Shown here piece after piece: positions 1 to 5,923 of a stretch of DNA of 9,339 nt. Under the pieces are notes generated by a model. It was not told the origin of the DNA. It saw only the letters and a list, made by a program, of their open reading frames with translations, and did no database searches. This stretch comes from JAOUEE01 sp051011595 (GTDB taxonomy: Bacteria > Actinomycetota > Acidimicrobiia > Acidimicrobiales > SHLQ01), in the NCBI GenBank assembly GCA_051011595.1, contig JBPCTQ010000315.1, positions 1-9,339 on the forward strand, given 5' to 3'. Within the stretch, counting starts at the first letter, position 1. Every line of letters starts with the position of its first letter. A program made the position numbers and the translations under genes.

Positions 1-243
1 GGCCTGGGCCAGTTCAACGGTGGCCGCCTGGTCGCGCACATCGACGGCGGCGGCCAGATGGTCGATACCGAGTTCGGTCAGCGTGTCGGCCACCTGCTCC
101 AGTCGCTCCGGCCTCCGTCCGGTGATGGCCACCCGGGCGCCGTGTCCACCGAGATGACGGGCCAGGCCGAGCCCGATACCACGGGTGCCGCCGGTGATGA
201 GGATCACCCGGTCGTTCAGGTCGGCCATCGCATCGTCGGTCAT
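1..243 (-). CDS. Short-chain dehydrogenase/reductase (SDR), N-terminal fragment cut by window edge
   Basis: The first 81 codons of an NAD(P)-dependent oxidoreductase are visible; the gene continues beyond base 1. The translation shows an SDR Rossmann start: a hydrophobic first strand (residues 13-16) leading into the cofactor-binding motif TGGTRGIG (17-24), then VAITGRRPE (38-46), and an AVDVRD segment (66-71) whose D68 normally contacts the adenine ring. The two arginines after the second strand (43-44) suggest NADP(H) preference, by family knowledge. The catalytic Ser-Tyr-Lys lies outside the window, so the substrate is unknown. I chose the ATG at 243; a second in-frame ATG at 228 is possible. 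There is no good ribosome binding site, only a weak GGTGG, but the start overlaps the stop of a small upstream ORF as ATGA. The gene is divergent from the DUF1214 operon and may share its regulation (inference). Confidence 0.88.
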   Translation of the reverse strand, partial: MTDDAMADLNDRVILITGGTRGIGLGLARHLGGHGARVAITGRRPERLEQVADTLTELGIDHLAAAVDVRDQAATVELAQA

Positions 244-338
244 CGTGGGCCACCGTCGCCGTGTTCGGCCGGCGGCGTCGCTGGCATCGGCGCGATGGGG
301 GAGATGCTGTTGAAGATCACGGTCACCTCTCGCCCCAT
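240..338 (-). CDS. Possible 32-aa leader ORF coupled to the SDR gene
   Basis: A small ORF begins with ATG at 338 (protein start MGREVTVIFNSISPI) and ends in a TGA whose first two bases are the last two of the SDR start codon (ATGA). A TANNNT box (TACCTT, 353 to 348) ends 9 nt before the ATG, so the transcript could be nearly leaderless. The peptide has no signal sequence or recognisable domain, and is rich in proline near its end. It may be a genuine small protein, a leader whose translation delivers ribosomes to the SDR start, or chance. The frame stays open further upstream, so the ATG at 338 is chosen only because of its position relative to the candidate promoter. Confidence 0.35.
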   Translation of the reverse strand: MGREVTVIFNSISPIAPMPATPPAEHGDGGPR

Positions 339-347
339 TGCGGGCGC

Positions 348-353
348 AAGGTA
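348..353 (-). promoter_or_regulatory. Candidate -10 box for the SDR transcript
   Basis: TACCTT on the minus strand matches the actinobacterial -10 pattern TANNNT and ends 9 nt upstream of the ATG at 338. No convincing -35 element is visible. It is the best -10 match close upstream of the SDR gene. Confidence 0.4.
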
Positions 354-376
354 GCCACGGTGTCGGCGGCCCGTCA

Positions 377-394
377 ACCGTGATCGGACACGGT
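377..394. promoter_or_regulatory. Candidate operator, inverted repeat in the divergent control region
   Basis: ACCGTGATCGGACACGGT is a perfect 6-bp inverted repeat (ACCGTG / CACGGT) with a 6-bp spacer. It lies between the two divergent candidate promoters and reaches the expected -35 area of the promoter at 416-421. Two further CACGGT half-sites lie at 356-361, beside the SDR -10 box, and at 318-323. The 9-mer GATCACGGT at 315-323 is the exact reverse complement of ACCGTGATC at 377-385. This arrangement fits a dimeric regulator such as a TetR or GntR type controlling both directions, but no regulator gene lies in the window. Confidence 0.4.
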
Positions 395-415
395 CCGCGC
401 ACTCGGGCGGTGTCC

Positions 416-421
416 TAGTCT
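416..421 (+). promoter_or_regulatory. Candidate leaderless -10 box for the DUF1214 operon
   Basis: TAGTCT matches TANNNT and ends 8 nt before the ATG at 430. Transcription would then start at or within a base or two of the start codon. The next gene has no Shine-Dalgarno sequence, which supports a leaderless mRNA. No clear -35 element is present. Confidence 0.55.
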
Positions 422-429
422 GGTCCGCC

Positions 430-1590
430 ATGAACGCCGTCGCAGCCTGGCAACGCGCGTGCGACCGCCTCCGATTGCTCGGCGAACGCATTGCCGCTCC
501 TCCTTTCGGCGCCGACGATGCTGCCCTCTCGGAGGGCATCGAGCATCTGGTCGACCAGAGTGTGTTGTGGTTGGGGTGGGAGACGTTGCACGCCGACCCG
601 TCGCGTCCCGCCTTTCATCGTCACAACGACCTGGTCAGCCAGTGGGGTGGGCCCAACGCCGACAACGTGTACCGCCACTGCCGCATCGACCCGGCCCGGC
701 GCTACGTGGTGCGTGGACGTATGCACAGCTGTGACGAATTCCTCCTCGCCGTGCGAGCCGGATTCATGCATCGGGAGACCTGGGGGACCCTCGCCCAACT
801 GACCGCCAGCGAACGAGGCATCGGGCCGGGCGACGACTTCGAGCTGTACCTCGGGGGCGAACATCCCGACGCCGTCGAGCTCCCGGCCGGTTCCATCATG
901 GTGTCGGTGCGGGAGTACTACTTCGACTGGCGGGCCGAGGAGCCGGCGGTCTTCACCATCGAGTGCCTCGACCCCGAACCGGTATCGGCTCCCACCGCCG
1001 CCCAGCTCGAGCGACGCCTCGACGAGTCGTTGAACGAGATCGAGGAGTCGGTGAGCTACTGGAACTCCTACCTCGCCGACAACCGGGTCGATCGCGTCGA
1101 CAACTCGTTCACGACCGACACGGTGAAGCTGGGCAAGGGGCTCTCGGTGGCCCGCTACGAGTTCTGCTTCTGGGACCTGGACGACGATCAGGCGTTGATC
1201 GTCGAGTTCGACGAACCCGACGCCCGGTACTGGTCGGTCCAGCTGTACATGATGCACACCTTCGAGCTGGTCGACCCGTTCGGCGCCATCACCAGCCGCA
1301 ACCACACCCAGTCGAACGTGTCGGCCGACGGGCGGATTCGTATGGTGTTGGCCCCGCACGATCCAGGGGTACCCAACTGGCTCGACACCGCAGGTCGGCG
1401 AGACGGGTTGTGCACCATCCGGTGGTTCTGGCCTCACAGCGACACCCGCCCGGTCATCACCTCCCGGCTGGTGTCGACCGAGCAGGTGCTCGAGGGTTGG
1501 CCCACCGATGAGCCATTGGTCGAGCCGGCCGATCGAGCCCGCGAGCTGGCCGAGCGACAGGCTCACCTGCGGTGGCGTTTTCGCACATGA
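430..1590 (+). CDS. DUF1214-domain protein
   Basis: This 386-residue protein resembles the DUF1214 (PF06742-type) proteins common in mycobacteria and related actinobacteria; their biochemical role is not established. Recognisable stretches are DNVYRHCRIDPARRYVVRGR (78-97), the CDEFLLAVRAGFMH block (101-114), and a C-terminal core with YWSVQLYMMHTFELVDPFGA (267-286), the SRNHTQSNVSADGR block (289-302) and RWFWPHSD (331-338). No signal peptide or membrane helix is visible, so it is probably cytoplasmic. The start is fixed by the TANNNT box 8 nt upstream and by the absence of a Shine-Dalgarno sequence. The stop overlaps the sulfotransferase start (ATGA), so the two are probably co-translated. 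A role in handling the same substrate as the sulfotransferase is inferred only from the neighbourhood. The family call comes from recalled motif similarity, not a search. Confidence 0.82.
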   Translation: MNAVAAWQRACDRLRLLGERIAAPPFGADDAALSEGIEHLVDQSVLWLGWETLHADPSRPAFHRHNDLVSQWGGPNADNVYRHCRIDPARRYVVRGRMHSCDEFLLAVRAGFMHRETWGTLAQLTASERGIGPGDDFELYLGGEHPDAVELPAGSIMVSVREYYFDWRAEEPAVFTIECLDPEPVSAPTAAQLERRLDESLNEIEESVSYWNSYLADNRVDRVDNSFTTDTVKLGKGLSVARYEFCFWDLDDDQALIVEFDEPDARYWSVQLYMMHTFELVDPFGAITSRNHTQSNVSADGRIRMVLAPHDPGVPNWLDTAGRRDGLCTIRWFWPHSDTRPVITSRLVSTEQVLEGWPTDEPLVEPADRARELAERQAHLRWRFRT

Positions 1591-2816
1591 CGTGGGCCCC
1601 GGCCCCCCAGGCCGAATGGGTGCAGGAGGCCAACCGCGGTGAACGGCCCGAGTATCGGCCCGATTCGGCGCCGTTCGACGGGGATCGGGCCCGGGCCGAC
1701 GCCGAGCATCGGGCGGGCGTCACGCTCGACGCCCCCGACGTGATCGACCCGTTGCGGGTCTTTTGCACCGCCCTCGAAGCCGAGGCCGACCTGACCTCGC
1801 TCGGCCGCTGGGCCACGCAGCGATACCTCAACCGATTGCTCGACGTGCGCCTGCAGCTCGACGCGTTGGCGGAGGCTGAGCCCGCCATCGCCGAGGCGCC
1901 GGTGGTGGCGCCGGTGTTCGTCATCGGAGCGCCCCGCACCGGAACAACCGTCATGCACCGTCTGCTGAGTGTCGATCCTGCGCACCGGGTTCCGGAGGGT
2001 TGGGAGTTCCTGTGGCCGGCGCCGCCGCCGGAAACGCAGACCGAGGCCGACGACCCGAGGATCGCCCTGGCCGCCGACGAGCTGGGGTTCCCGCAGTCGG
2101 TGGCCGAAGGGTTGTCGAGTATCCACGCCTACTCGGCCCGGATGCCCAAGGAGTGTCTGTCGGCGATGGCGCTGTCGTTCCGGACCGAGGAGTTCGTGAG
2201 CCGCTACCACGTTCCCAGCTACATCGACTGGCTCCAGCAAGCCGACCTGGCTCCGGCGTACACCATGCATCGATGGGTGCTCCAGGTGCTCCAGCACCGG
2301 ATGCCGGCGCGGCGGTGGGTGCTCAAGTCGCCCGTCCACCTGCAGGGTCTCCCCGAACTGATGGCCACCTACCCCGACGCGCGATTCGTGTTCACCCATC
2401 GTGAACCGGCCGCGGTGTTGGCCTCTGTCTCCAGTCTGATCGCCACCCTGCGGTCGGCGTTCTCGGCCAACGTGGACCCGATGGCCATCGGTCGCTACCA
2501 CTTCGATCTCTACCGTCGCAGCCTCGATGACCTGGTCGATCACGTCGACGGCGGCCTGATCCCCGCCGAACGAGCGGTCCACATCGGTCATCGCGATGTC
2601 GTCGCCGATCCGCTCCGCACCCTCGAGACGGTGTACGACGGGCTCGGCCTCGAGTTCTCCGCTGGTGTTCGTGATGCGGCCGTGGCCGAGACCAATCGCA
2701 GACGACCCGATGCCCTCGGAGCTCATTCCTACGAGCCAGATGACTTCGGCCTCGACCCGACCGAGATCGATGAGGGTTTTGGCCGATACCGCCACCGTTT
2801 CCTGGAGCAACCGTGA
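1587..2816 (+). CDS. PAPS-dependent sulfotransferase family protein
   Basis: This is a 409-residue protein of the bacterial sulfotransferase family (Sulfotransferase_3 type, PF13469). By family knowledge it transfers a sulfo group from 3'-phosphoadenylyl sulfate to a hydroxyl or similar acceptor. The 5'-phosphosulfate loop is VFVIGAPRTGTT (110-121), and the 3'-phosphate site is FVFTHREPAAVLASVSSL (267-284), with R272 and S280 in the expected places. Between them lies RWVLKSPVHLQGLPEL, also typical of the family. I chose the ATG at 1587, which overlaps the upstream stop as ATGA. An in-frame GTG at 1572 would add five residues and cannot be excluded. Neither start has a proper ribosome binding site. 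The stop overlaps the thioesterase start. The acceptor is unknown; mycobacterial relatives suggest lipid or sterol-like substrates, which is inference here. Confidence 0.87.
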   Translation: MTWAPAPQAEWVQEANRGERPEYRPDSAPFDGDRARADAEHRAGVTLDAPDVIDPLRVFCTALEAEADLTSLGRWATQRYLNRLLDVRLQLDALAEAEPAIAEAPVVAPVFVIGAPRTGTTVMHRLLSVDPAHRVPEGWEFLWPAPPPETQTEADDPRIALAADELGFPQSVAEGLSSIHAYSARMPKECLSAMALSFRTEEFVSRYHVPSYIDWLQQADLAPAYTMHRWVLQVLQHRMPARRWVLKSPVHLQGLPELMATYPDARFVFTHREPAAVLASVSSLIATLRSAFSANVDPMAIGRYHFDLYRRSLDDLVDHVDGGLIPAERAVHIGHRDVVADPLRTLETVYDGLGLEFSAGVRDAAVAETNRRRPDALGAHSYEPDDFGLDPTEIDEGFGRYRHRFLEQP

Positions 2817-3481
2817 ACGATCATCCCCCTTCTGCATGGCAGTTGGCCCAGGAGCTCGGTGATGCCCTGCCCGACCCAGCCGCCATTCCGACCGAGGCGT
2901 TTGCCCTGACCGACGCGGCGCGCGACCTGGTGGCCGCGGTGGTGGCCACCGACCTCGAACCGGCCGAACGGGGCCGCCTGGCTGGTGAGCTCACCGCGAT
3001 CACGGCCCAGCTGCGCTCGCTCACCCGACAGCCGGTGATCAACCTGGGCCGGCACCCCGACGGGCGGATCGAGAACCTCTCCCAGGCCGGGTCGGGCCGC
3101 CTCAACCCCCATGCCCCCGAGCTGGTGTTCGACGCGATCGAACCGCCCGACACCACCGACGGGCCGGTTGTGGTGGAGATCGTGGCCCGCTGTGTGTTGA
3201 CGGAGGCCCACGGAGGTCCGCCCGAACGAGCCCATGGTGGGGTGGTGGCCACCCTGCTCGATGAGACGATCGGTGTGGCGGCCACCGCAGCCGGCGCGTC
3301 GGGCATGACCGGCGGCATCACCATTCGGTATCGCGCCGGCACGCCACTCCACACCCCGCTGGTGGTGCGGGCTCGTTACGTCGACACCGACGGTCGCAAA
3401 CACCACGCCACCGGTGAGATCCGGGCCGGCGACACCCCCACCGCCGAAGCCGAGGGTCTCTACATCGCTTCTGCCCGCTGA
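2813..3481 (+). CDS. Hotdog-fold thioesterase, PaaI/THEM4-like
   Basis: This 222-residue protein has a C-terminal hotdog domain (about 95-220) of the acyl-CoA thioesterase superfamily, which usually hydrolyses acyl- or aryl-CoA thioesters in the cytoplasm. The diagnostic block is AHGGVVATLLDETIG (140-154), with the HGG turn at 141-143 and an acidic pair D150/E151 at the expected catalytic position. It is followed by TGGITIRYRAGTPLHTPLVV (166-185) and GRKHHATGEI (194-203), both typical of PaaI-like proteins. The N-terminal ~90 residues are a helix-rich extension that I cannot assign. The start is GTG inside a GTGA overlap with the sulfotransferase stop, with GGAG at 2804-2807 five bases ahead. 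As last gene of the operon it may release a CoA-bound product (inference). Substrate specificity cannot be read. Confidence 0.85.
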   Translation: MNDHPPSAWQLAQELGDALPDPAAIPTEAFALTDAARDLVAAVVATDLEPAERGRLAGELTAITAQLRSLTRQPVINLGRHPDGRIENLSQAGSGRLNPHAPELVFDAIEPPDTTDGPVVVEIVARCVLTEAHGGPPERAHGGVVATLLDETIGVAATAAGASGMTGGITIRYRAGTPLHTPLVVRARYVDTDGRKHHATGEIRAGDTPTAEAEGLYIASAR

Positions 3482-3486
3482 AGGGC

Positions 3487-3514
3487 GGTGGCGCCTCGCG
3501 CTGCGCGCCGGACC
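3487..3514 (+). terminator. GC-rich hairpin after the thioesterase, possible terminator
   Basis: Five bases after the stop, GGCGC (3490-3494) can pair with GCGCC (3505-3509), and the stem extends through GGT (3487-3489) with ACC (3512-3514) across a two-base bulge. There is no T-run, so it is at best a GC-stem terminator of the kind common in actinobacteria. It lies 20 bases before the next candidate -10 box. Confidence 0.35.
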
Positions 3515-3533
3515 GGGAGCAGAGCGGCCCGTG

Positions 3534-3539
3534 TAGGGT
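3534..3539 (+). promoter_or_regulatory. Candidate -10 box for the CMD-dehydrogenase unit
   Basis: TAGGGT fits TANNNT and is preceded directly by TG. A transcript starting about seven bases downstream would have a leader of some 24 nt that includes the ribosome binding site at 3559-3564. This contrasts with the leaderless-type promoters elsewhere in the window. Confidence 0.45.
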
Positions 3540-3558
3540 CGGCGCAGTTCGGCTCCGT

Positions 3559-3564
3559 GAGGAG
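3559..3564 (+). promoter_or_regulatory. Ribosome binding site of the CMD-family gene
   Basis: GAGGAG lies 5 nt before the ATG at 3570 and is one of the few strong Shine-Dalgarno sequences in the window. It decides this start against alternative frames. Confidence 0.75.
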
Positions 3565-3569
3565 AGTCC

Positions 3570-4139
3570 ATGTCCCGGCCCCGCGTGCCGCTACTCGATG
3601 CCGAAGATGCGGCTACCGCGGCCGCCGACGTCGGTGTGCCCGCGGCCATGGCCGAACTCAACATCTTCCGGCTGCTCCTGCGCCTGCCGCGTACCGCCAA
3701 GGCGGTGAACGATCTGCTGCTGTCGATGCTGTTCGGCGGTGCACTCGACGATCGTCGACGCGAGTTGTTGATCATGAGAATGGGCTGGGCCACCGGCTCG
3801 GAGTACGAATGGACCCAGCACTGGACCGTGGCCCAGGACTCGTTCGGCTGTGATCCCGATGACCTGCTCGCCGTTCGGGACTGGCACGACGATCCTCGTT
3901 TCGACGCGGCCGACCGTCTGGTGCTGCGAGCCGTCGACGAGACACTCGAGTCCGGCATGGTCTCGGAACGAACGATCGAACAGGCTCGAGACCTACTGGA
4001 CTCCGACGAGGCCGTCGTCGAGTTGGTGATGGCCATCGCGACATGGCAGAGCATCTCGCATGTGGCCCGCAGCCTCGACATCCCGCTCGAGGACGGCGTG
4101 GCCTCGTGGCCGCCCGACGGGGCGTCCGGACCGACATGA
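3570..4139 (+). CDS. Carboxymuconolactone decarboxylase (CMD)-family protein without the CxxC pair
   Basis: This 189-residue all-alpha protein resembles the CMD/AhpD-like family (PF02627). The core reads DRRRELLIMRMGWATGSEYEWTQH across 61-84: E65, then E78-Y79, W81 and H84, followed by WHDDPRFDAADRLVLRAVDET (105-125). In AhpD-type members a CxxC pair precedes the histidine and gives peroxidase activity. Here those positions carry no cysteine, and the only cysteine is C94, so a thiol peroxidase role is unlikely. Actinobacterial relatives of this cysteine-free kind are common and mostly uncharacterised. The ATG is fixed by GAGGAG five bases upstream and by a promoter-like TAGGGT further up. The stop codon overlaps the start of a 14-codon mini-ORF that leads into the dehydrogenase gene, so the two enzymes are probably made together. 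The substrate is unknown. Confidence 0.8.
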   Translation: MSRPRVPLLDAEDAATAAADVGVPAAMAELNIFRLLLRLPRTAKAVNDLLLSMLFGGALDDRRRELLIMRMGWATGSEYEWTQHWTVAQDSFGCDPDDLLAVRDWHDDPRFDAADRLVLRAVDETLESGMVSERTIEQARDLLDSDEAVVELVMAIATWQSISHVARSLDIPLEDGVASWPPDGASGPT

Positions 4140-4180
4140 ACAGGCCGGGGGCGATCGGTCGCGGCGAGCCGGTCCGATGA
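4136..4180 (+). CDS. 14-codon mini-ORF bridging CMD-family and dehydrogenase genes
   Basis: The frame ATG...TGA encodes MNRPGAIGRGEPVR. Its ATG shares bases with the CMD stop codon (ATGA at 4136-4139), and its TGA shares bases with the dehydrogenase start codon (ATGA at 4177-4180). It therefore fills the whole intergenic gap with start/stop overlaps at both ends. No Shine-Dalgarno sequence stands before the dehydrogenase ATG. A role as a translational relay is inference; the peptide itself need not have a function. Confidence 0.4.
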   Translation: MNRPGAIGRGEPVR

Positions 4181-5277
4181 CCACACGAACGGCGTCGGCG
4201 CTGGTGCTCAACCGGCCCCGCGAGCTCGAGCGTCGGCAGCTGCCCCTGCCCGAGCTCGATGACCACGATGGGTTACTGCGCGTCGAGGCCTGTGGGCTGT
4301 GCGGCACCGATCACGAGGAGTACACGGGCCATCTGCGGGCTCCGTACGGGTTCGTCCCCGGTCACGAAGCGGTCGGCATCGTGGAAGCTGCCGGTGAGGC
4401 CGCCCTCCAACGGTGGGGGGTGTCGGTCGGCGACCGGGTGGCGGTCGAAGTGTTCATGTCGTGTCGGTCGTGTGGGCCCTTTCGAGCCGGCGTCTACCGG
4501 AGGTGTGAGCGTCACGGGCTCGCCGACATGTACGGCTTCATCGACGTCGGCAAGGGGTGTGGACTGTGGGGCGGCTACGCCAGTCACCTCTACCTGGCCC
4601 CGGACGCTCTGGTGCTGCCGGTTCCCGAATCGCTCGACCCGGTGGTTGCAACGTTGTTCAATCCGCTGGGCGCCGGCCTGCGGTGGGGGGTCGAGATCCC
4701 CGACCTTCAGCCGGGGGCCGTCGTGGCGGTGCTGGGACCGGGAGTTCGTGGCCTCAGCGTGGCGGCCGCGGTCCGAGGGGCCGGAGCGTCGTTCGTCATG
4801 ATCACGGGCCTGGGTGCCCGGGACGAACCTCGCTTGGCCCAGGCTGCGGCGTTCGGAGCCGATCTTGCTGTCGACGTCGGTGTGACCGACCCGGTCGATG
4901 CGCTTCGGCAGGCGACCGGAGGATTGGCCGACGTGGTGGTCGATGTCACCGCCAAGGCACCCACCGCTCCCGGGCAAGCCCTCCGCCTGGTGCGGGCCGG
5001 CGGCACGGTGGTGTTGGCCGGCACCCGGGGTTCGGCCGACGCTCCCGGGTTCGATCCCGATCTGGTCGTCTACAAGGAGATCCACGTGGTGGGGGCGCTG
5101 GGGGTCGACGCCGACAACTACCGAGCCGCCATCGACATGCTCGCCTCCGACCAGTACCCGTTCGCCGAGCTTCCTCGCCAGACCGCCGGCTTCGGCGACA
5201 TCGAATCGATGGTGCAGACGATGGCGGGTGAAACCGATCGTCTCCCGCCGGTGCATGCGGTGTTCACACCCACGTAG
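4177..5277 (+). CDS. Zinc-type medium-chain alcohol dehydrogenase
   Basis: This 366-residue member of the medium-chain dehydrogenase/reductase family oxidises or reduces an alcohol/carbonyl with NAD(P). The catalytic zinc region is CGLCGTDH (39-46, ligand C42) followed by GHE (H63, E64). The structural-zinc lobe follows at 96-110, and the Rossmann motif VLGPGVRG lies at 185-192. The lobe shows C96, C99 and C110, but position 102 is phenylalanine (TTT, 4480-4482) where the C-x2-C-x2-C-x7-C pattern expects cysteine, so the structural zinc may be weak or absent. I chose ATG 4177 because family homology begins within about ten residues of it. The frame is open upstream to an ATG at 4060, but that extension lies in the CMD gene and is low-complexity arginine-rich. 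There is no ribosome binding site; coupling through the 14-codon mini-ORF is likely. The substrate is unknown. Confidence 0.88.
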   Translation: MTTRTASALVLNRPRELERRQLPLPELDDHDGLLRVEACGLCGTDHEEYTGHLRAPYGFVPGHEAVGIVEAAGEAALQRWGVSVGDRVAVEVFMSCRSCGPFRAGVYRRCERHGLADMYGFIDVGKGCGLWGGYASHLYLAPDALVLPVPESLDPVVATLFNPLGAGLRWGVEIPDLQPGAVVAVLGPGVRGLSVAAAVRGAGASFVMITGLGARDEPRLAQAAAFGADLAVDVGVTDPVDALRQATGGLADVVVDVTAKAPTAPGQALRLVRAGGTVVLAGTRGSADAPGFDPDLVVYKEIHVVGALGVDADNYRAAIDMLASDQYPFAELPRQTAGFGDIESMVQTMAGETDRLPPVHAVFTPT

Positions 5278-5323
5278 AGGCAGCGGCCGCTACCAGACCA
5301 AGTCGTCGGCATACCCTGATCGC

Positions 5324-5338
5324 GGCCAGCACTTGGCC
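5324..5338. terminator. Weak hairpin between convergent genes
   Basis: GGCCA (5324-5328) and TGGCC (5334-5338) can form a 5-bp stem with a 5-base loop in the 75-base gap between the dehydrogenase stop (5277) and the lipoprotein stop (5353), which face each other. There is no T-run on either strand. It is the only stem I could see near the lipoprotein 3' end, and its role is uncertain. Confidence 0.22.
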
Positions 5339-5352
5339 AGCGATTGGCTGAT

Positions 5353-5838
5353 TCAGCCCGTGGCGTCGGTCAGCGACACGAGCACCTGGTCGTCGGCTCC
5401 CGAGGCTGCGCTCACCATGATGATGCGGGACGTGCCGTCGGCGCCCGAGGTCCGAAGCCAGCTGACGCCGTCGGACTCGGCCACCACGCGCTGGTATTCG
5501 TCGGCCTCGGAATCGGTCCAGTCGTCATAGAAGGCCACCGTCGCGTCGAAATCCTCTGGGGGCAGCGAGAAGGTGATGGCCGTGATGTCGTCCACTTCGT
5601 TGGTGAAGGTCACCGTGCCTCCGGGCGGTGCGGGAATGGGGAAGTCCCCGAGATCGGCGGGTGCCGATTCGCCGCCGCCGTTGTCACCGTCGTCGGCGAT
5701 CGTTGCTTGGCCGTCCTCGGAGGACTCTGGTTCGGAGGCCGCGTCGTCGGCTGGATCGCTGGTGTCGTCGCTGCTGCCGCAGCCGCTCAAGGCCGTCAGG
5801 GCGACGCACACGCCCACCACGGCACCGCGGATCCTCAT
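5353..5838 (-). CDS. Small secreted lipoprotein
   Basis: This 161-residue protein has a lipoprotein signal peptide: MRIRG, a hydrophobic stretch (6-17) and the lipobox LSGC (17-20), with C20 as the lipidated residue. A long acidic, Ser/Asp/Glu-rich linker follows (21-60), then a compact domain (about 65-158) beginning DFPIPAPPGGTVTF and containing FDATVAFYDDW (97-107) and DGVSWLRTSG (123-132). It should be anchored to the outer face of the cytoplasmic membrane. The domain recalls a common actinobacterial extracytoplasmic module with a proline/glycine-rich start and a central FY motif, but I cannot name a function. I chose ATG 5838 because the signal peptide begins there and because a TANNNT box ends 7 nt upstream. 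The frame is open to 5955, but that extension would bury the signal peptide and overlap the ATPase gene. The gene is divergent from the exporter genes. Confidence 0.82.
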   Translation of the reverse strand: MRIRGAVVGVCVALTALSGCGSSDDTSDPADDAASEPESSEDGQATIADDGDNGGGESAPADLGDFPIPAPPGGTVTFTNEVDDITAITFSLPPEDFDATVAFYDDWTDSEADEYQRVVAESDGVSWLRTSGADGTSRIIMVSAASGADDQVLVSLTDATG

Positions 5839-5845
5839 GGCACCA

Positions 5846-5851
5846 ACGGTA
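5846..5851 (-). promoter_or_regulatory. Candidate leaderless extended -10 box for the lipoprotein gene
   Basis: On the minus strand TGGTACCGT gives an extended -10 (TG, one base, TACCGT) ending 7 nt before the ATG at 5838. This is the spacing expected when transcription starts on the A of the start codon. There is no Shine-Dalgarno sequence. Confidence 0.6.
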
Positions 5852-5911
5852 CCAGTCGCCGCTGAACCACTGTTCGCCACATCGGCGGCCGGGGCTCGGG
5901 TCCGGTGTGGG

Positions 5912-5917
5912 TAGCGT
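5912..5917 (+). promoter_or_regulatory. Candidate leaderless -10 box for the exporter operon
   Basis: TAGCGT fits TANNNT and ends 6 nt before the ATG at 5924; the ATPase gene lacks a Shine-Dalgarno sequence. The box is flanked by CCGGT (5902-5906) and ACCGG (5919-5923), a 5-bp inverted repeat that could be a regulator site or chance. Confidence 0.55.
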
Positions 5918-5923
5918 GACCGG

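Noticed and set aside
415..1566. Long minus-strand ORF of 383 codons opposite the DUF1214 gene
   Set aside because: It mirrors the real gene in antisense; the translation is rich in Gly, Val, Arg and His with no recognisable domain. Long antisense frames are expected at high GC.
1572..1586. GTG at 1572 as the sulfotransferase start
   Set aside because: It is possible but has no ribosome binding site; the ATG at 1587 forms an ATGA overlap with the upstream stop, like the other junctions.
3801..3853. Missing CxxC in the CMD-family protein as evidence of a decayed gene
   Set aside because: The rest of the fold is intact, and cysteine-free members with an E-Y-x-W-x-x-H pattern are a common actinobacterial subgroup.
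4060..4176. N-terminal extension of the alcohol dehydrogenase to the ATG at 4060
   Set aside because: The 39 extra residues lie within the CMD-family gene in another frame, are arginine- and proline-rich, and fall outside the dehydrogenase fold.
1563..4186. Minus-strand ORFs of 424 and 485 codons opposite the sulfotransferase, thioesterase and CMD genes
   Set aside because: The opposite strand carries clear domains and overlapping starts and stops, while these frames are low-complexity and have no start signals.
5282..5291. AGCGGCCGCT palindrome after the dehydrogenase stop as a regulatory site
   Set aside because: A 10-bp GC-rich palindrome is not surprising in this composition, and it sits between two gene ends where an operator is unlikely.
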